A DNA stretch of 64,000 nucleotides from Trileptium ribeirensis (lineage: Eukaryota; Nematoda; Enoplea; Enoplida; Thoracostomopsidae): the NCBI GenBank assembly GCA_030248225.1, contig JASANE010018345.1:1-64000 (forward strand). Direction: 5' to 3'. Shown here one piece after another: positions 38,701-46,807 of this stretch. The translations under genes and the position numbers were made by a program. Under the pieces are notes generated by a model. The model worked only from the letters and a program-made list of their open reading frames with translations. It made no database searches and was not told the origin of the DNA. Within the stretch, counting starts at the first letter, position 1. Every line of letters starts with the position of its first letter.

Positions 38701-40499
38701 AAATGTGGAAAATTTCAAACAAAATTTTAAACCGGAATTCCGGTTCCGGTATGGTTTTTGCCCTTTGCCGGAACCGCAACTGGAACACGATTTTTGCCGG
38801 GACCGGAATCCTGGTTACTCCCTGACATATATCACTTCTGGAATAAGCACATGAGAACCTTATGTTTCACGCAATCGTGACAAAGCGTCAATACACAAAT
38901 CAAAACGTACCAGGATACCCAAGCTTTCTCGGCGGCTCAGAAGATGGTTCATAACTACCAAGTTGCCCCTTTTTGAACACAGAATGTGATTCGCCAAGAT
39001 GAGCTTTCGCACCAGACGATATGTCGCTTTTATCGGCATCATGGACGACACTACGATGCAGTTGTTTCGATCGCACGTGTTTAGGATGCACTAACGCTTT
39101 TTCTGACAATCTTGCCTACAAAAATTAAAATGCGGCAATATTACGTTGTACAATCATATATATATACTCCACGCTTGCAAAATTTTTAAATTCTGAGATA
39201 AATCAGCTATGCTGCATTAACTCGTTAATTTCTACAAATATCATGCTCAGCACCTCTAAAATTCAAGGTTGTTTGTGGCTACTATCCTTGAAAGCTTTGT
39301 AATTCAAATATCACAATACGACCGCGGCGCAAAAAGTTGAATAACTACTTTAAATTTGTAAACATAGCCGAAACCCAGGATCAATAAATATCTTTTAATA
39401 ATGAAAACATAAACTGTTCGAACTTCAAAACCACACGCAGCGCTTGTTTTAGCATGATGAATAAATTGGGCTTTCATAAAAATATATAAAAACGTGACAA
39501 CACTCACAGTTATTTTAAGATTTATATAACTATGTAACAAACGGAAAATATATGTAATGTTTCTGGGCAAAGTCTATCCAAGCGCAGGTATGAAATTACC
39601 GCGGTTTATGTATATACTGACTTGTTCAAAAAAGATACATAACTCCAGATATTTCGGCGTTCCTCCGATCACTCACCTAAACCAACCTAAAAAAGCTAAC
39701 TTTTTCTGTGCGATAAAAACGCTAAATTTTGTCATTTGGCTAAGAAAATCACGCGTTAATTTACTTTGATCTGACGTTCTTGTGAAATTTATAAGATTTC
39801 CCAGATCTGATTTTGCTAGTCTGGAAAAGCCAGATATATAAACAGTCGATCAACTGAAATGCCCAGCAAATGAGAAATAAACAATAAAAATTTCCACTAA
39901 ACGCATAAAACGCCAGACTTCCAAGCCCCTAATGAGATTGATAGCACTACTATATACCCATATGGTATGTAATCTTAACTTAAATTATGCAAATATATTT
40001 ATATAATTATCCGCATTCTCCTTTAAGCAATTTTGAAAAGAGGGCATCAGCCCGCCTGTTTCGGAACGGAAAAAGTTTCGTATATATTACCAGGGAAGAA
40101 TGAACTGAGCCCCCAGCTTGACAGCTCCTCTAGCTTCGAAATGTTAAAATTAAAATTTCAATTTAACGTTTTCAAGGAAAAGCGCTAAAATTGTAAATAG
40201 CAACTATCAAACATTTTTACTGAAATTTAATCAAATTTTTAACTTAAAAAAGAGCTTCCTGTAAATTTTTTGTGAAGTTTCATGTCAACTGGGGGAGTTT
40301 TTGCTGGTGACAGGCGTACATAAATTTGCCTCGCTTTGGAAGAAACCAGATCATGTATACAATAAACGCTTACCTGGTATGTTACCATGGAGTGCGAATA
40401 AACAAGAATGCAAAACATTGCGCCCATTACAATCAGTACAATATACTTTGTTTTACTTGTAATAAACCGTAATCGAACCAAAATCCGCTTTAATGACAT
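5564..40499 (-). CDS. Polypeptide N-acetylgalactosaminyltransferase, GALNT7-like, complete 14-exon gene
   Basis: The product would transfer GalNAc from UDP-GalNAc to Ser/Thr in the Golgi, starting or extending mucin-type O-glycans (GT27 family). The 14 coding exons, listed separately, have matching phases and canonical GT-AG borders and sum to 1839 nt (612 aa plus stop), which fits the family's usual 550-660 aa. Seen in order: a short basic N-terminus and membrane anchor (about residues 19-35); a stem with low similarity to anything (43-110); the GT-A catalytic domain, with IVFHNEGW, the metal-binding DAH (260-262), [15 protein letters not shown] (371-375) and CSRVGHVYR (His399 as likely third metal ligand); then a ricin B lectin domain (about 493-612) with GGGNQ, GPWKY and [15 protein letters not shown] and LHWGE recall GALNT7/pgant7, a subfamily that prefers already glycosylated peptides; that assignment is from memory and is an inference. 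Promoter and polyadenylation site were not identified. Confidence 0.95.
5702..8702 (-). other. Intron 13 of the GalNAc-transferase gene
   Basis: This is a 3.0-kb intron between exons 13 and 14. Short ORFs near 5900-6150 and 7600-7980 show no recognisable domain. A direct duplication of ATTGGAGGAATTTCATTTATTG occurs at about 6230-6265. Nothing else seen. Confidence 0.75.
8703..8831 (-). CDS. GalNAc-transferase exon 13: second ricin-lectin repeat
   Basis: It encodes [17 protein letters not shown], then [17 protein letters not shown], the second (beta) ricin-type repeat with GQL, WCI, paired Cys and PWKY. The acceptor is TTTCAG and the donor a weak GTTATA. It is phase 0 at both ends. Confidence 0.95.
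9055..9545. repeat. Three tandem copies of a ~167-bp unit
   Basis: Units begin at 9055, 9223 and 9389 with AAAGCTTG and share CTTACATG, TGTAGCGTT, GAGAATGAGTAATGC and the A/T-rich tail ending AAAATCATCAATTC. Spacing is 168 and 166 bases with few differences, indicating recent local duplication. It lies in intron 12. No gene is visible here. Confidence 0.92.
11066..11161 (-). CDS. GalNAc-transferase exon 12: first ricin-lectin repeat
   Basis: It encodes [20 protein letters not shown], then [19 protein letters not shown] and NQ are the signature of the first (alpha) ricin B-type repeat of these enzymes. It lies between TTACAG and GTACAT. The repeat is short compared with human members. Confidence 0.93.
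11162..12994 (-). other. Intron 11 with diverged dispersed repeats and a perfect hairpin
   Basis: It contains relatives of the 41998 repeat (11232-11280 and 11685-11745). It also has a perfect 12-bp stem with a 3-base loop: AAAAGCGTTTAA (11522-11533), ACG, TTAAACGCTTTT (11537-11548). No gene recognised. Confidence 0.65.
12995..13213 (-). CDS. GalNAc-transferase exon 11: end of catalytic domain
   Basis: It encodes [20 protein letters not shown], then [17 protein letters not shown] and LPENLHWGE. The VWMDEYK and CKSFKWY blocks are family hallmarks, and LHWGE leads into the lectin domain. The acceptor is TTCTAG. The donor used is GTGTGT, because the next exon then reads on in phase 0. A stronger GTGAGC four bases further would shift the frame. 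Confidence 0.95.
14160..14380. repeat. Dispersed repeat, copy also at 4690-4900
   Basis: This is the second copy of the repeat described at 4690-4900, in the same orientation, ending 104 bases before the full-length hAT-type element. No coding content. Confidence 0.65.
14484..15661 (+). mobile_element. Non-autonomous hAT-type transposon, family A, full length
   Basis: This 1178-bp element has terminal inverted repeats starting CAGGGAATAACCGGAACCG and, on the other strand, CAGGGAGTAACCGGAATTCC. It is flanked by perfect 8-bp target duplications GTATGTAT (14476-14483 and 15662-15669). CAGGG ends and 8-bp duplications are diagnostic of the hAT superfamily. The subterminal regions are packed with CCGGAACCGG. 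An open stretch (14628-14960) resembles no transposase I know and is not kept open in other copies, so the element is non-autonomous. It lies in intron 10. Confidence 0.93.
15670..17467 (-). other. Intron 10 remainder, nothing coding recognised
   Basis: This stretch between the hAT-type element and exon 10 has no ORF with family similarity. It reads as single-copy or old repeat DNA. Confidence 0.55.
17468..17581 (-). CDS. GalNAc-transferase exon 10: CSRVGHVYR motif
   Basis: It encodes [20 protein letters not shown] then [18 protein letters not shown], in phase 0 at both ends (TTTTAG acceptor, GTACGA donor). His399 in VGHVYR is the probable third metal ligand after the DXH pair, and the following segment corresponds to the flexible catalytic loop. 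A longer ORF in another frame over the same bases is a shadow. Confidence 0.95.
18540..21600 (-). pseudogene. Decayed CR1/Jockey-like LINE inside intron 9
   Basis: It reads on the minus strand through many stops and frameshifts: a cysteine-rich finger ([23 protein letters not shown], about 21290-21470), endonuclease fragments ([24 protein letters not shown], about 20880-21170), an RT palm fragment ([12 protein letters not shown] to [16 protein letters not shown], 19800-20010), GVPQGAVT with a following stop (about 19480-19510) and a decayed active-site box reading ADET. It has the same strand as the host gene. The ends are approximate. Confidence 0.72.
22414..22531 (-). CDS. GalNAc-transferase exon 9: [10 protein letters not shown] and WGGEN motifs
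   Basis: It encodes [20 protein letters not shown], then [19 protein letters not shown]. These carry the acceptor- and sugar-binding loops of the family; Trp371-Gly-Gly-Glu-Asn375 contacts UDP-GalNAc. The acceptor is CTTCAG and the donor a weak GTTCTG directly after SFK, the usual place to continue into IWMCGG. Confidence 0.96.
22966..23040. repeat. Dispersed repeat, copy also at 41998-42150
   Basis: It matches 41998-42065 closely: CTAGTAGCTTGTCTTAT, CCAAGGTGGTGAATTCTGAG, then GTAATTTAG-like and GTACAC. A more diverged relative begins near 11232 (TTGTCTCACACCAAGG). Class unknown. Confidence 0.7.
24008..24107 (-). CDS. GalNAc-transferase exon 8
   Basis: It encodes [20 protein letters not shown] and ends RKHKTEPVK, the block (F.W...YK...P..E...R...EP...) that precedes the APTHAGG motif. 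Two donors are possible. CCT|GTAAAG would break the frame with exon 9, while AA|GTACGT five bases downstream keeps phase 2, so the latter was chosen. Confidence 0.92.
25034..25116 (-). CDS. GalNAc-transferase exon 7
   Basis: It encodes [20 protein letters not shown], corresponding to the family block V..P.ID.I...T.EY that follows the DXH motif. The acceptor is TTTTAG. The donor GTTTCT is weak but is the only one that keeps both the family sequence and the phase. It was found by searching the gap between exons 6 and 8 for this block. Confidence 0.9.
25169..25325. repeat. Long near-perfect fold-back in intron 6
   Basis: The arms 25169-25229 and 25265-25325 are 61 bases each and almost perfectly complementary (TGATATAGAACGATT... 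against ...CGTTCTATATCA), around a 35-base loop. A partial third copy of the arm follows at about 25320-25350. It could be a fold-back transposon or a palindromic duplication. Confidence 0.9.
26044..26131 (-). CDS. GalNAc-transferase exon 6: DXH metal-binding motif
   Basis: It encodes [20 protein letters not shown]. The DAH at residues 260-262 is the DXH motif that holds Mn2+ and the UDP-GalNAc diphosphate. It lies between TTCCAG and GTAAGT. The motif is intact, so catalysis is expected. Confidence 0.96.
26961..27080 (-). CDS. GalNAc-transferase exon 5
   Basis: It encodes [10 protein letters not shown], then [20 protein letters not shown], matching the conserved family block VR..R...REGLI.AR..GA. 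It lies between TTTTAG and GTAAGT and is in phase 1 at both ends. Confidence 0.95.
28402..28568 (-). CDS. GalNAc-transferase exon 4: nucleotide-sugar binding region
   Basis: It encodes [19 protein letters not shown] followed by HNEGW, then [11 protein letters not shown] and ILLVDDFS, the most conserved N-terminal block of the GT-A fold in this family. The acceptor is TTGCAG and the donor GTAAGT. The open frame continues past the donor for about 30 residues without family similarity, so the exon was cut at the GTAAGT. Confidence 0.96.
28930..29495. repeat. A/C-biased tract nearly lacking T, intron 3
   Basis: The plus strand is composed mostly of A and C, with some G and very little T, for over 500 bases, ending sharply at AACATGTATT (29497). 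Long ORFs reported on the minus strand here are consequences of the bias and have no family similarity. Confidence 0.85.
30198..30351. repeat. Second A/C-only tract, intron 3
   Basis: The sequence is runs of A broken by single C residues or CC pairs, almost no G or T, ending at the same AACATGTATT (30352-30361) as the tract at 28930-29495. A shorter A/C stretch lies at 29805-29875. No gene content. Confidence 0.85.
30972..31107 (-). CDS. GalNAc-transferase exon 3: start of catalytic domain
   Basis: The acceptor is ATTTTAG and the donor GTAGGT. It encodes a segment ending [20 protein letters not shown], the well-conserved family lead-in to the catalytic domain (compare FN...SD.I.L.R.LPD.R). 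It starts in phase 1 and ends in phase 2, so the last two bases combine with the first base of exon 4 to give the Glu before the conserved Cys. Reading past the donor meets an in-frame TAG at once, which supports the boundary. Confidence 0.93.
33455..34165 (-). mobile_element. hAT-type family A copy, one end lost, minus strand
   Basis: The 5' terminus is preserved at 34165 (CAGGGAATAACC when read on the minus strand) with the CCGGAACC subterminal block, and the interior continues to about 33455, where similarity stops. The 3' third and its inverted repeat are absent. It lies in intron 2. Confidence 0.85.
36595..36920. repeat. Diverged TTAATTAGCTAA-rich repeats, intron 2
   Basis: TTAATTAGCTAA-like motifs recur at about 36605, 36717, 36860 and 36890, separated by blocks that also resemble each other (GCTGCTCACGAATACGACA and TTGCTCATCATGAATGCATG). 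This fits an old tandem or dispersed repeat with ~100-140 base spacing. Non-coding. Confidence 0.55.
37085..37773 (+). mobile_element. hAT-type family A copy, 5' part missing, diverged
   Basis: Similarity begins in the element interior (the ATCAGTG...AGAGAC...GGCTAGCGTT region) and runs to the degenerate 3' repeat (GGAACACGAGTTTCGCCCG). It is more diverged than the other copies and therefore probably older. It lies in intron 2. Confidence 0.8.
37918..38824 (+). mobile_element. hAT-type family A copy, 5' part missing
   Basis: The copy starts at the CAACTTTTACATTAAACTTA segment and keeps the 3' inverted repeat ending GGTTACTCCCTG at 38824. The first ~150 bases and the 5' repeat are lost. It sits 145 bases after another partial copy, suggesting repeated insertion or rearrangement in intron 2, just downstream of exon 2. 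Confidence 0.85.
38911..39115 (-). CDS. GalNAc-transferase exon 2: luminal stem
   Basis: The acceptor TTGTAG joins in phase 0 to exon 1, and the exon ends one base into a Gly codon at a GTACGT donor. It encodes about 68 residues rich in Lys, His, Ser and Gly with no cysteine, typical of the poorly conserved stem between membrane anchor and catalytic domain. Exon membership rests on phase, strand order and splice signals, not on sequence similarity. Confidence 0.75.
40374..40499 (-). CDS. GalNAc-transferase exon 1: start codon and membrane anchor
   Basis: The exon begins with a true ATG with G at -3 and encodes 42 residues, ending in phase 0 at a GTAAGC donor. Residues 4-18 are basic, and residues 19-35 ([17 protein letters not shown]) form one hydrophobic segment. 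This is the layout of a type II Golgi membrane anchor, with the catalytic part in the lumen. Any 5' untranslated exon further upstream was not recognised. Confidence 0.85.
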
Positions 40500-41292
40500 T
40501 ACTGTGACACTTTTTGTGCAATAGGAAATGAAGATCTAAATAACTGAAACTGGTTGCTAATAACTGTATAAAGTACGTCACAGTTGTAGCAATTATTGTC
40601 GGGTGTTTCCTAGAACACCCCAGCTCCAATTTGGTAAATTTTTAAGATACAGCGGAAATTCTGGTAACATCCGACTAAGCTCGACGCGGCGATACAAAAA
40701 GAATCTATTTCGGCTATATTTATTACCTTTTACGATTTTCGCAGTTACCTTTGTTATATACCCAAAACTCTCGCAAAAAATTTTCTGGATAATTGTATAA
40801 TTTTAGAGATCATTCGAGCCACAATGATAATCGGATGGTGTCAATATCAGCTGAATTGGCTCACACAATAGAATTAATTCCATTTATATGGTAACCTCAT
40901 TTTAGCATAGTCTTTTACCCCTGTACAAATTTGGCTGATTTTAACACCTTTCGTCTCAGTTATTCAATGCGGCTCGAATGATTTATAAAATTATACTTCT
41001 GAAGATAAATTTTTTTTCAAAAATTATGGGTACCGAGAGGGAAAAATTTAAAAATTGTCATAAATATTGCCGAAATACATACTTTCTGAACCGACCCGTC
41101 CAGCTGAGTCGAATGGTATCAAACAGGGTTTCGGCGGCCTCGCCGCTGTCAAATTCAAGGATTCTCAAAGGTAATTGAGACCAAAATTCAAGGGTTTTCG
41201 AGGTCGTTACTGATATTTCTGTTAAAAATGAATTTGCGCAACGCGGTACTAAAACTACAATTAACCAAAACAAACCAGCACTTCAGTATTAT

Positions 41293-41363
41293 AAAACCTG
41301 GCAGGACAAAGTGGTTATATAGATTATATTGATGTATATAATCACGTTATTTTGCCAGGTTTT
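41293..41363. ncRNA. Candidate hairpin RNA, miRNA-precursor-like
   Basis: This 71-base sequence folds into a single hairpin. AAAACCTGGCA pairs with TGCCAGGTTTT, then after a few wobble pairs and mismatches GTGGTTATATA pairs with TATATAATCAC, leaving a ~13-base loop (GATTATATTGATG). The stem is about 29 positions with two mismatches, within the size range of animal pre-miRNAs, but a tiny MITE remnant would look the same. It is upstream of the GalNAc-transferase start codon. Confidence 0.4.
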
Positions 41364-41997
41364 TTGTTTTAATTAGTATATTATTATTTTTCCCAATGTT
41401 TCATAGCACTATGTACAGTCTGTGGCATGAATCGGGACTCTGCATATTGTTGTGTGTGTTTCATATCCAATAGTCGAGAACGGGCAGGTAATCTGGAAGT
41501 TAATTTTACAACAAAATTTTGTGACAAATTTAAACCATAAAGATGGATTGACCATTAAAACGGGACGAAGGTTCCAAATTTTTTTGCTAGTTTTTGAGGT
41601 TTTCTTATTAAAAACACATATTGAGCTGCCTTCACACCCAAAATCAAGAGTTTTCAAAGGTTTTGGTCAAATTCAATGGTTTTCAAGGGTAACTTTGCAA
41701 TTCAAGAGTTTTGAGGAATTTTCAAATTGCCTGACCAAAATTTGCACTGTGCCTCTAGAACAGACCGATTCGGCGTTGCGCGATTCTAGGAAAGACATTT
41801 AATGTATTATACAGCTACGCCATTCAATATTTGTAGAATATTTACGATTTTCAATTTACATGCAGTATCCCTAATAATAACTAAAATAACTAATCAAATA
41901 TGTAATATTTCGTTAGAAACACCAGCACGCTGAAATTTTGGCTAAAGTAAATAAACAGGATATATATGTACATTATCATTAGAAATTAATAGTCATT

Positions 41998-42150
41998 AGT
42001 AGCTTGTCTTATGGCCAAGGTGGTGAATTCTGAGTGACGAATATGTAATTTAGAGATGTGTACACACCTACATGTACACAACCATTCAACGTAAATAATA
42101 ATAGCAGCACACCATTTCAGCTATAAGTACAGGATTAATGCTCTACAAAA
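41998..42150. repeat. Dispersed repeat, copies at 22966 and 11232
   Basis: This is the longest of three related copies. Its second half (CAACGTAAATAATAATAGCA...CAGCTA...GATTAATGCTCTAC) matches 11685-11745, which shows the intron 11 region carries the same family in full. Confidence 0.68.
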
Positions 42151-43385
42151 TTAGACCAAGACACATGTATGCAGGTTGACACGGATGCGAGTACGTTGAA
42201 TAAGGAAGGAAGAGGTGCAACCGACAGATGTGCTGATCTATGAAAGGTGAGGTTGTCTTTACACAAGTTTGCGTGAGTTCCTAAGCTAGACGTGCTTTTT
42301 CCTCGGGCAGAGGCGAAATGGTTGTTGTCCGTGAAATTTTGTAATATTTTGAAAGCTTTTGAAAGAACAGAGATCACCAGGTAAAGTAAGTTTAATTTGC
42401 TATGAGCATTTAGGAGTAGCCAAAGCTAATCTAGTTGAGGTTAAGTACCTAGGTAGAACCAAGCTACACTATTCCTACGAGAAACTTAGGTCTTATTGAT
42501 ATTTGAGCAACTTGTACTAAATTTGGGTATGGATTTATTTTTATACAGCAAAGTGTGCGCCATGGTGATAGCTAGGGTAAGTTTCAGCAGAAGATCTGAA
42601 AGAGCAAAGCAGACGAGCCTATATGGTGCGAAGCCATTTAGGAAAGGAGTGTGCATCCGTATCTTTCAGGTAATATTAACTGTCATAATCACACATGCCA
42701 GGTCACGAACAGATACTCAGCCGTCAGCCAAAATATGTGTTTGGTCAAACCTTTACAATTGTTTGAGTTTGAAGTTAAAAGGCACGATGAGGCTGTCTCG
42801 AAATTTTATTATAACAACGTAGGGGGTTCAAGCAGGGATTCCGTGTAGCCATGACACCTCACATATAACACGGTTTTGGTATTCTATTATAAAACTAAAA
42901 TCTAAGCTATCAAATACGCATCATTACGGCTGACAGAAAAAATAACTGATCAATAATACTGAATCAGCAGTCAATGCAGCGAGAAAACGATACTCGTCTG
43001 AATGGTGATTCGCCTCATAGTAAAACGTGTCAAAACGGGTTTAGTATATTAGCCAATCATAACATACGTATGTGCAAAACTAATAATAATAAACAAACAT
43101 GATAAGTTGTAACAGCCGGCCAATTGAAATATTTACGTGGGTACAGCAACCTATAACAGCAGTTCGTATTAGAACGTGGGTAAGATACAGCCAAATAAAA
43201 CCGAGCCGTATCAGTAAACAACCATAATACGGCGACCAATTAGAGCAGAGCCGCAGCCAATTAGCATATATATATGTATATATATACTCTGTTATATATA
43301 TACTGACCTCATACTGACCTTCTTCCTATGGTCATCTTTGTAGTTTATTCGTTGACATGTTTGTTAAGTAACAATATTTATATAT

Positions 43386-44553
43386 CAAGGAATAACCGGA
43401 ACCGAAATTTACCGGAACGGAGAACCAGCAACCGGGACCGTCCATTTAAACGGGATCCGGAACCTGATCTTCGAAATTTATATATAGTAAAACAGATGAT
43501 GGAAGAAATGAAGGTATAGTGTGTTTAAAATGCATTAAAAATAACTTTTACATTAAACTTAATGTATTGCGATGGTATTATTGCCTTTCTGAAACTTTAA
43601 AGAGACTGAGGAAGGTAATGATGTTTATTTATCGATCAAATATGTCGGTTTTTGGACATTCAGAGCAAAACATGTCTTCCACTATACACCATTGCTTATA
43701 CTGCGTCAAATCGAATGTGCTTACAAAGCTTGGAGCGTAGAATACACACTTTCGCTCTGTCTCCAGTCGCCTCCCTTTACTACACATACGTTTGTTGCAT
43801 GTTCTTCTGTAGGAAACTTAAAATTATTGGTTTATATAATTCTAAGAGAAAATAAAAGATAGAAGCTAATTTTCTGATCAGTGGTCAGAGACACTGTCTA
43901 GGCTAGCGTTGGACAAACAGTGCCCGTCAGTTAGATCATAATGATGATAACTTTCTAATCAGAATGCTATAAATGAGACACACTGTGATGCTGCTCGCAC
44001 AGTTTCAATAAATACAGTTCATTGCCAAGAAAGCAGTTTCTAGCTGCGTTGCAGATAAAGTTAGTTTACTTCAATTTAGACTGATTTACCAAGTTTACAA
44101 GCGCACTGGCGGGTGATTGACGCAATTTGTGTTAGCCAAGCATACCCTAAGTACTCTTGCGTAAGCCATACTCTGTTACCGAGTTGTACCGGTTTAATTC
44201 AAACGTATCCCACAGACTTCTGGATGTGTAAAATAGCTGCTACAAGCATCGACTTGGCTTTGATTTAACAAACTCCTGCAGGTTATTATGAAAAATTCCT
44301 GCTCAAATTATGTGCCCTACTTACGTTTCACACGGCAAATTGGTTAATTAATCTTTTCTTTTGCTTGGTTGTATTGGAGCTTGATCAATGTATAATATAT
44401 ATCACATATGTTTGGATTACAGGATGAAGCAAAAAAACGTGGAAAATTTCAAACAAAATTTTTATACCGGAATTCCGGTATGGTGTTTGCCCTTTGCCGG
44501 AACCGCAACCGGAACACGATTTTCGCCGGAACCGGAATTCCGGTTACTCCCTG
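43386..44553 (+). mobile_element. Non-autonomous hAT-type transposon, family A, second near full-length copy
   Basis: This 1168-bp copy runs parallel to the one at 14484 throughout, with start CAAGGAATAACCGGAACCG and end CCGGTTACTCCCTG. The flanks TTATATAT and ATATATAT form an 8-bp duplication with one mismatch. It lies upstream of the GalNAc-transferase gene. Confidence 0.9.
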
Positions 44554-45985
44554 ATATATATATTAAGTATATAAATTAGTGTCGCACGCGAACATATAGG
44601 CGTATCGTACGCATACATGTGTAGCCTACGTGGTCCTAGGGGTGTTTAGTACCACCGTAGATTACACACAATTAACAGCAGGAACACTAATGCGAGCACC
44701 AATGGATATTCTATTTTATGAGCTTAATCCTAAGAGCTTAATGTATCACCACTTATTAACAAGTTGAGAGTTTTTATTTCTCCAATGTAATACAACAAAA
44801 ACAACCAATACGTATAAAGCACATAAACGGCTGAACCGTACTCACATGGATCGCGTAGCTTGAGAGGCCGACTGAGGCCTTGATCTAGCTGGGCAACCGA
44901 TTAAATAACTTTTCTAAACCAGATTTTTTTGGAATTCAAAAGAATCCTAGCTCTCAAATCTGTCTAACCGTTAAATTTTTAATATAATTGCTGCCAACCG
45001 GGTTGCAAACGCTTAGAATTGTAAAATAATCTCTCTAACATAAATTTTAATTTTTGAGTTAGAGAAACCCTTTTTATGAAATTCTATGGATTACTAACTC
45101 AAAACAAATTTCGGAAAATCCAGCAGAAATACATATACATTTCCGCTAATGTAAGTGTAATTGTTAGGGCACCCAAGACCTACACTCAAATCCGATAAGT
45201 AACCACACTGTAGCCCTAACACACAAATTGTAAAATTTTAAGTTGTTTTACACTCTCTTAATCTTAATAAGCCAAGAACAAAATAAAATTCTTATGGCCA
45301 TAAATGACCGAGGGGATGAGGTCCGTAACTTCTTAACGGGTGGGCCAATTGTGACCTAATCTGGTATGAATAACAGCGTGTCCTATGACATTTGGCGTTA
45401 TAATCCCATTTTGATGCAGTCATCCACCTGACCAGATCTTCATGTCTAGCCACGTTTCTATGGCACTTACAAATCTCACACTAATATCAGGAAATCTACA
45501 AGATTTCAACAACACTATATTTTAGAATGGCTTTATACATACACTACACATCACACATATGAAACAGCCAACAGTTACGCTACAGTAGATATTTTGTTTA
45601 CACAATAAACAACAACATACATACAGGTTGCAGTTATGATAGAGACAGCGAATAACATACACAATAAACCAGAAAACAACTGTAGATGACGCAAACAGAT
45701 GCATTTTCCCACCATAAAATGGTTTCCACAGTAGTTCATCACATGAGGGAATTTGTTTGCCAGGGCATGCATCGTTACATTACCCTCTCTGTCACATTAA
45801 ATTTGTCCTCAAATTTCAAAATCTTAAGGGTCGGCTTACGATAAGTTAAGACTAAGGAAGGGAAAGATGCGACATCTCTCTTACAAAACATATATTGCAT
45901 TCAGATTCTAAATATCTAAATCACTGTGGTGCAATTAACATTATATAAATATTAATATATAAATATTAAATATAATAGATATAAT
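44554..45985. other. Intergenic DNA between hAT-type element and LINE
   Basis: No coding region was recognised. Part of the right end (about 45840-45985) is probably the LINE 5' UTR, since ORF1 starts at 45986 and the 60 bases before it are very A/T-rich. Confidence 0.5.
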
Positions 45986-46807
45986 ATGGTCGGTTCCCGA
46001 AGTAATAGTTCGTCAAGTTCCCAACGTAAGTCGTGTTGGTCATGTAAACATAATATTGGTACTCATGACTTTTTTATTCCCTGTCCGTGTTGCACGAAAG
46101 TAGCTCATTCTGCTTGTGTTGGTATTACAACAGACATGTATCGTAAATTTACTACTGCGGGTGCAGTTGCATTTGTTTCTAAATTATGTTCCAATTGTAA
46201 TAATGTAAACACAACCGCTAGTATAATTCCTGATGGAACTCACAATGATGCTACGCCTACTGCTATCGTACCAGCTGATTTGATTACACAAGTCGTCAGT
46301 GCTGTCCTCGAAAAAATACTACCCACAATTCAAAAGATGATCACTGATACCGTCAACGTGGCCATGGAGACACAAAAGGAAGAAGCCGAACGCTATTCGA
46401 AACGTCTCAATCTCGTTGTGACTGGTCTTCCGTTGCACGATCAAAGTGGTGCTCCATTTGATGTCACAGAAGCTGTCAAGAAGATGGCAAATCAGGTCAA
46501 TGTTTTGGATGATGTTACTTCTATTTTTCGTGCCGGTCCCATTGATAAACCTGCTGGTAGTATTATCAAAGTTAAGTTTTCCAATAAGTGGTCTCGGTCA
46601 ACTTTTTTGCGGTCGTCTGGTACTTTTCGTACCCTTTGTAATGATTTTAAAAAGGTCTGGGTCAGACCAGACTTGACATATAAAGAAAGGCTTGCTGACA
46701 GGGGCCTGCGGGAGGAGTTGCGACGGCGCCGGGATGCTGGTGAGGTTGTGACAATCCGGCGCAACGCCATTGTTCCGACTCGCCCGCATCACCCAAACCA
46801 ATCGTGA
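45986..46807 (+). CDS. CR1-like LINE ORF1 protein with PHD-type finger
   Basis: This is a 273-residue ORF1 protein of a non-LTR retrotransposon, expected to bind the element RNA and form the ribonucleoprotein. Residues 17-71 fit a PHD-type C4HC3 finger: Cys17, 20, 33, 36, His41, Cys44, 68 and 71. Residues about 85-140 are probably helical. From about 143 (RLNLVVTGLP) comes an RRM-like region, then the C-terminal signature WVRPDLTYKERLADRGLREE common to LINE ORF1 proteins. The ATG at 45986 follows an A/T-rich leader. The last four bases overlap ORF2. No internal stop or frameshift is present, so the copy looks young. Confidence 0.88.
   Translation: MVGSRSNSSSSSQRKSCWSCKHNIGTHDFFIPCPCCTKVAHSACVGITTDMYRKFTTAGAVAFVSKLCSNCNNVNTTASIIPDGTHNDATPTAIVPADLITQVVSAVLEKILPTIQKMITDTVNVAMETQKEEAERYSKRLNLVVTGLPLHDQSGAPFDVTEAVKKMANQVNVLDDVTSIFRAGPIDKPAGSIIKVKFSNKWSRSTFLRSSGTFRTLCNDFKKVWVRPDLTYKERLADRGLREELRRRRDAGEVVTIRRNAIVPTRPHHPNQS

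Larger units (their letters stand above)
31108..38910 (-). other. Intron 2, 7.8 kb, rich in transposon copies
   Basis: This is the longest intron. It holds three family A hAT-type copies, the TTAATTAGCTAA repeats and a dispersed-repeat-like stretch near 31915-32090 (GAGCGGAGGTCGGCGAAGCG, CGTCCGTTCGTTCGGTCCG). Between 32620 and 32920 the phrase CTAAAATCA(T/C)CCC or a close variant recurs. A 106-residue plus-strand ORF at 35129-35449 has no recognised domain. Confidence 0.65.
40500..43385. other. Upstream region of the GalNAc-transferase gene
   Basis: It contains repeated TTCAAGGGTTTTC-like phrases (41150-41210 and 41640-41720), the hairpin at 41293, the dispersed repeat at 41998 and an AT microsatellite at 43265-43310. 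Plus-strand ORFs at 41452-41802 and 42496-42848 are open but unrecognised. A promoter could not be identified. Confidence 0.5.

Noticed and set aside
42496..42848. 108- and 65-residue ORFs as a host gene
   Set aside because: No recognisable domain, no splice structure and no strand context; could not be supported.
46492..46801. Antisense and alternate-frame ORFs over LINE ORF1
   Set aside because: They overlap the clear ORF1 frame and carry no domain.
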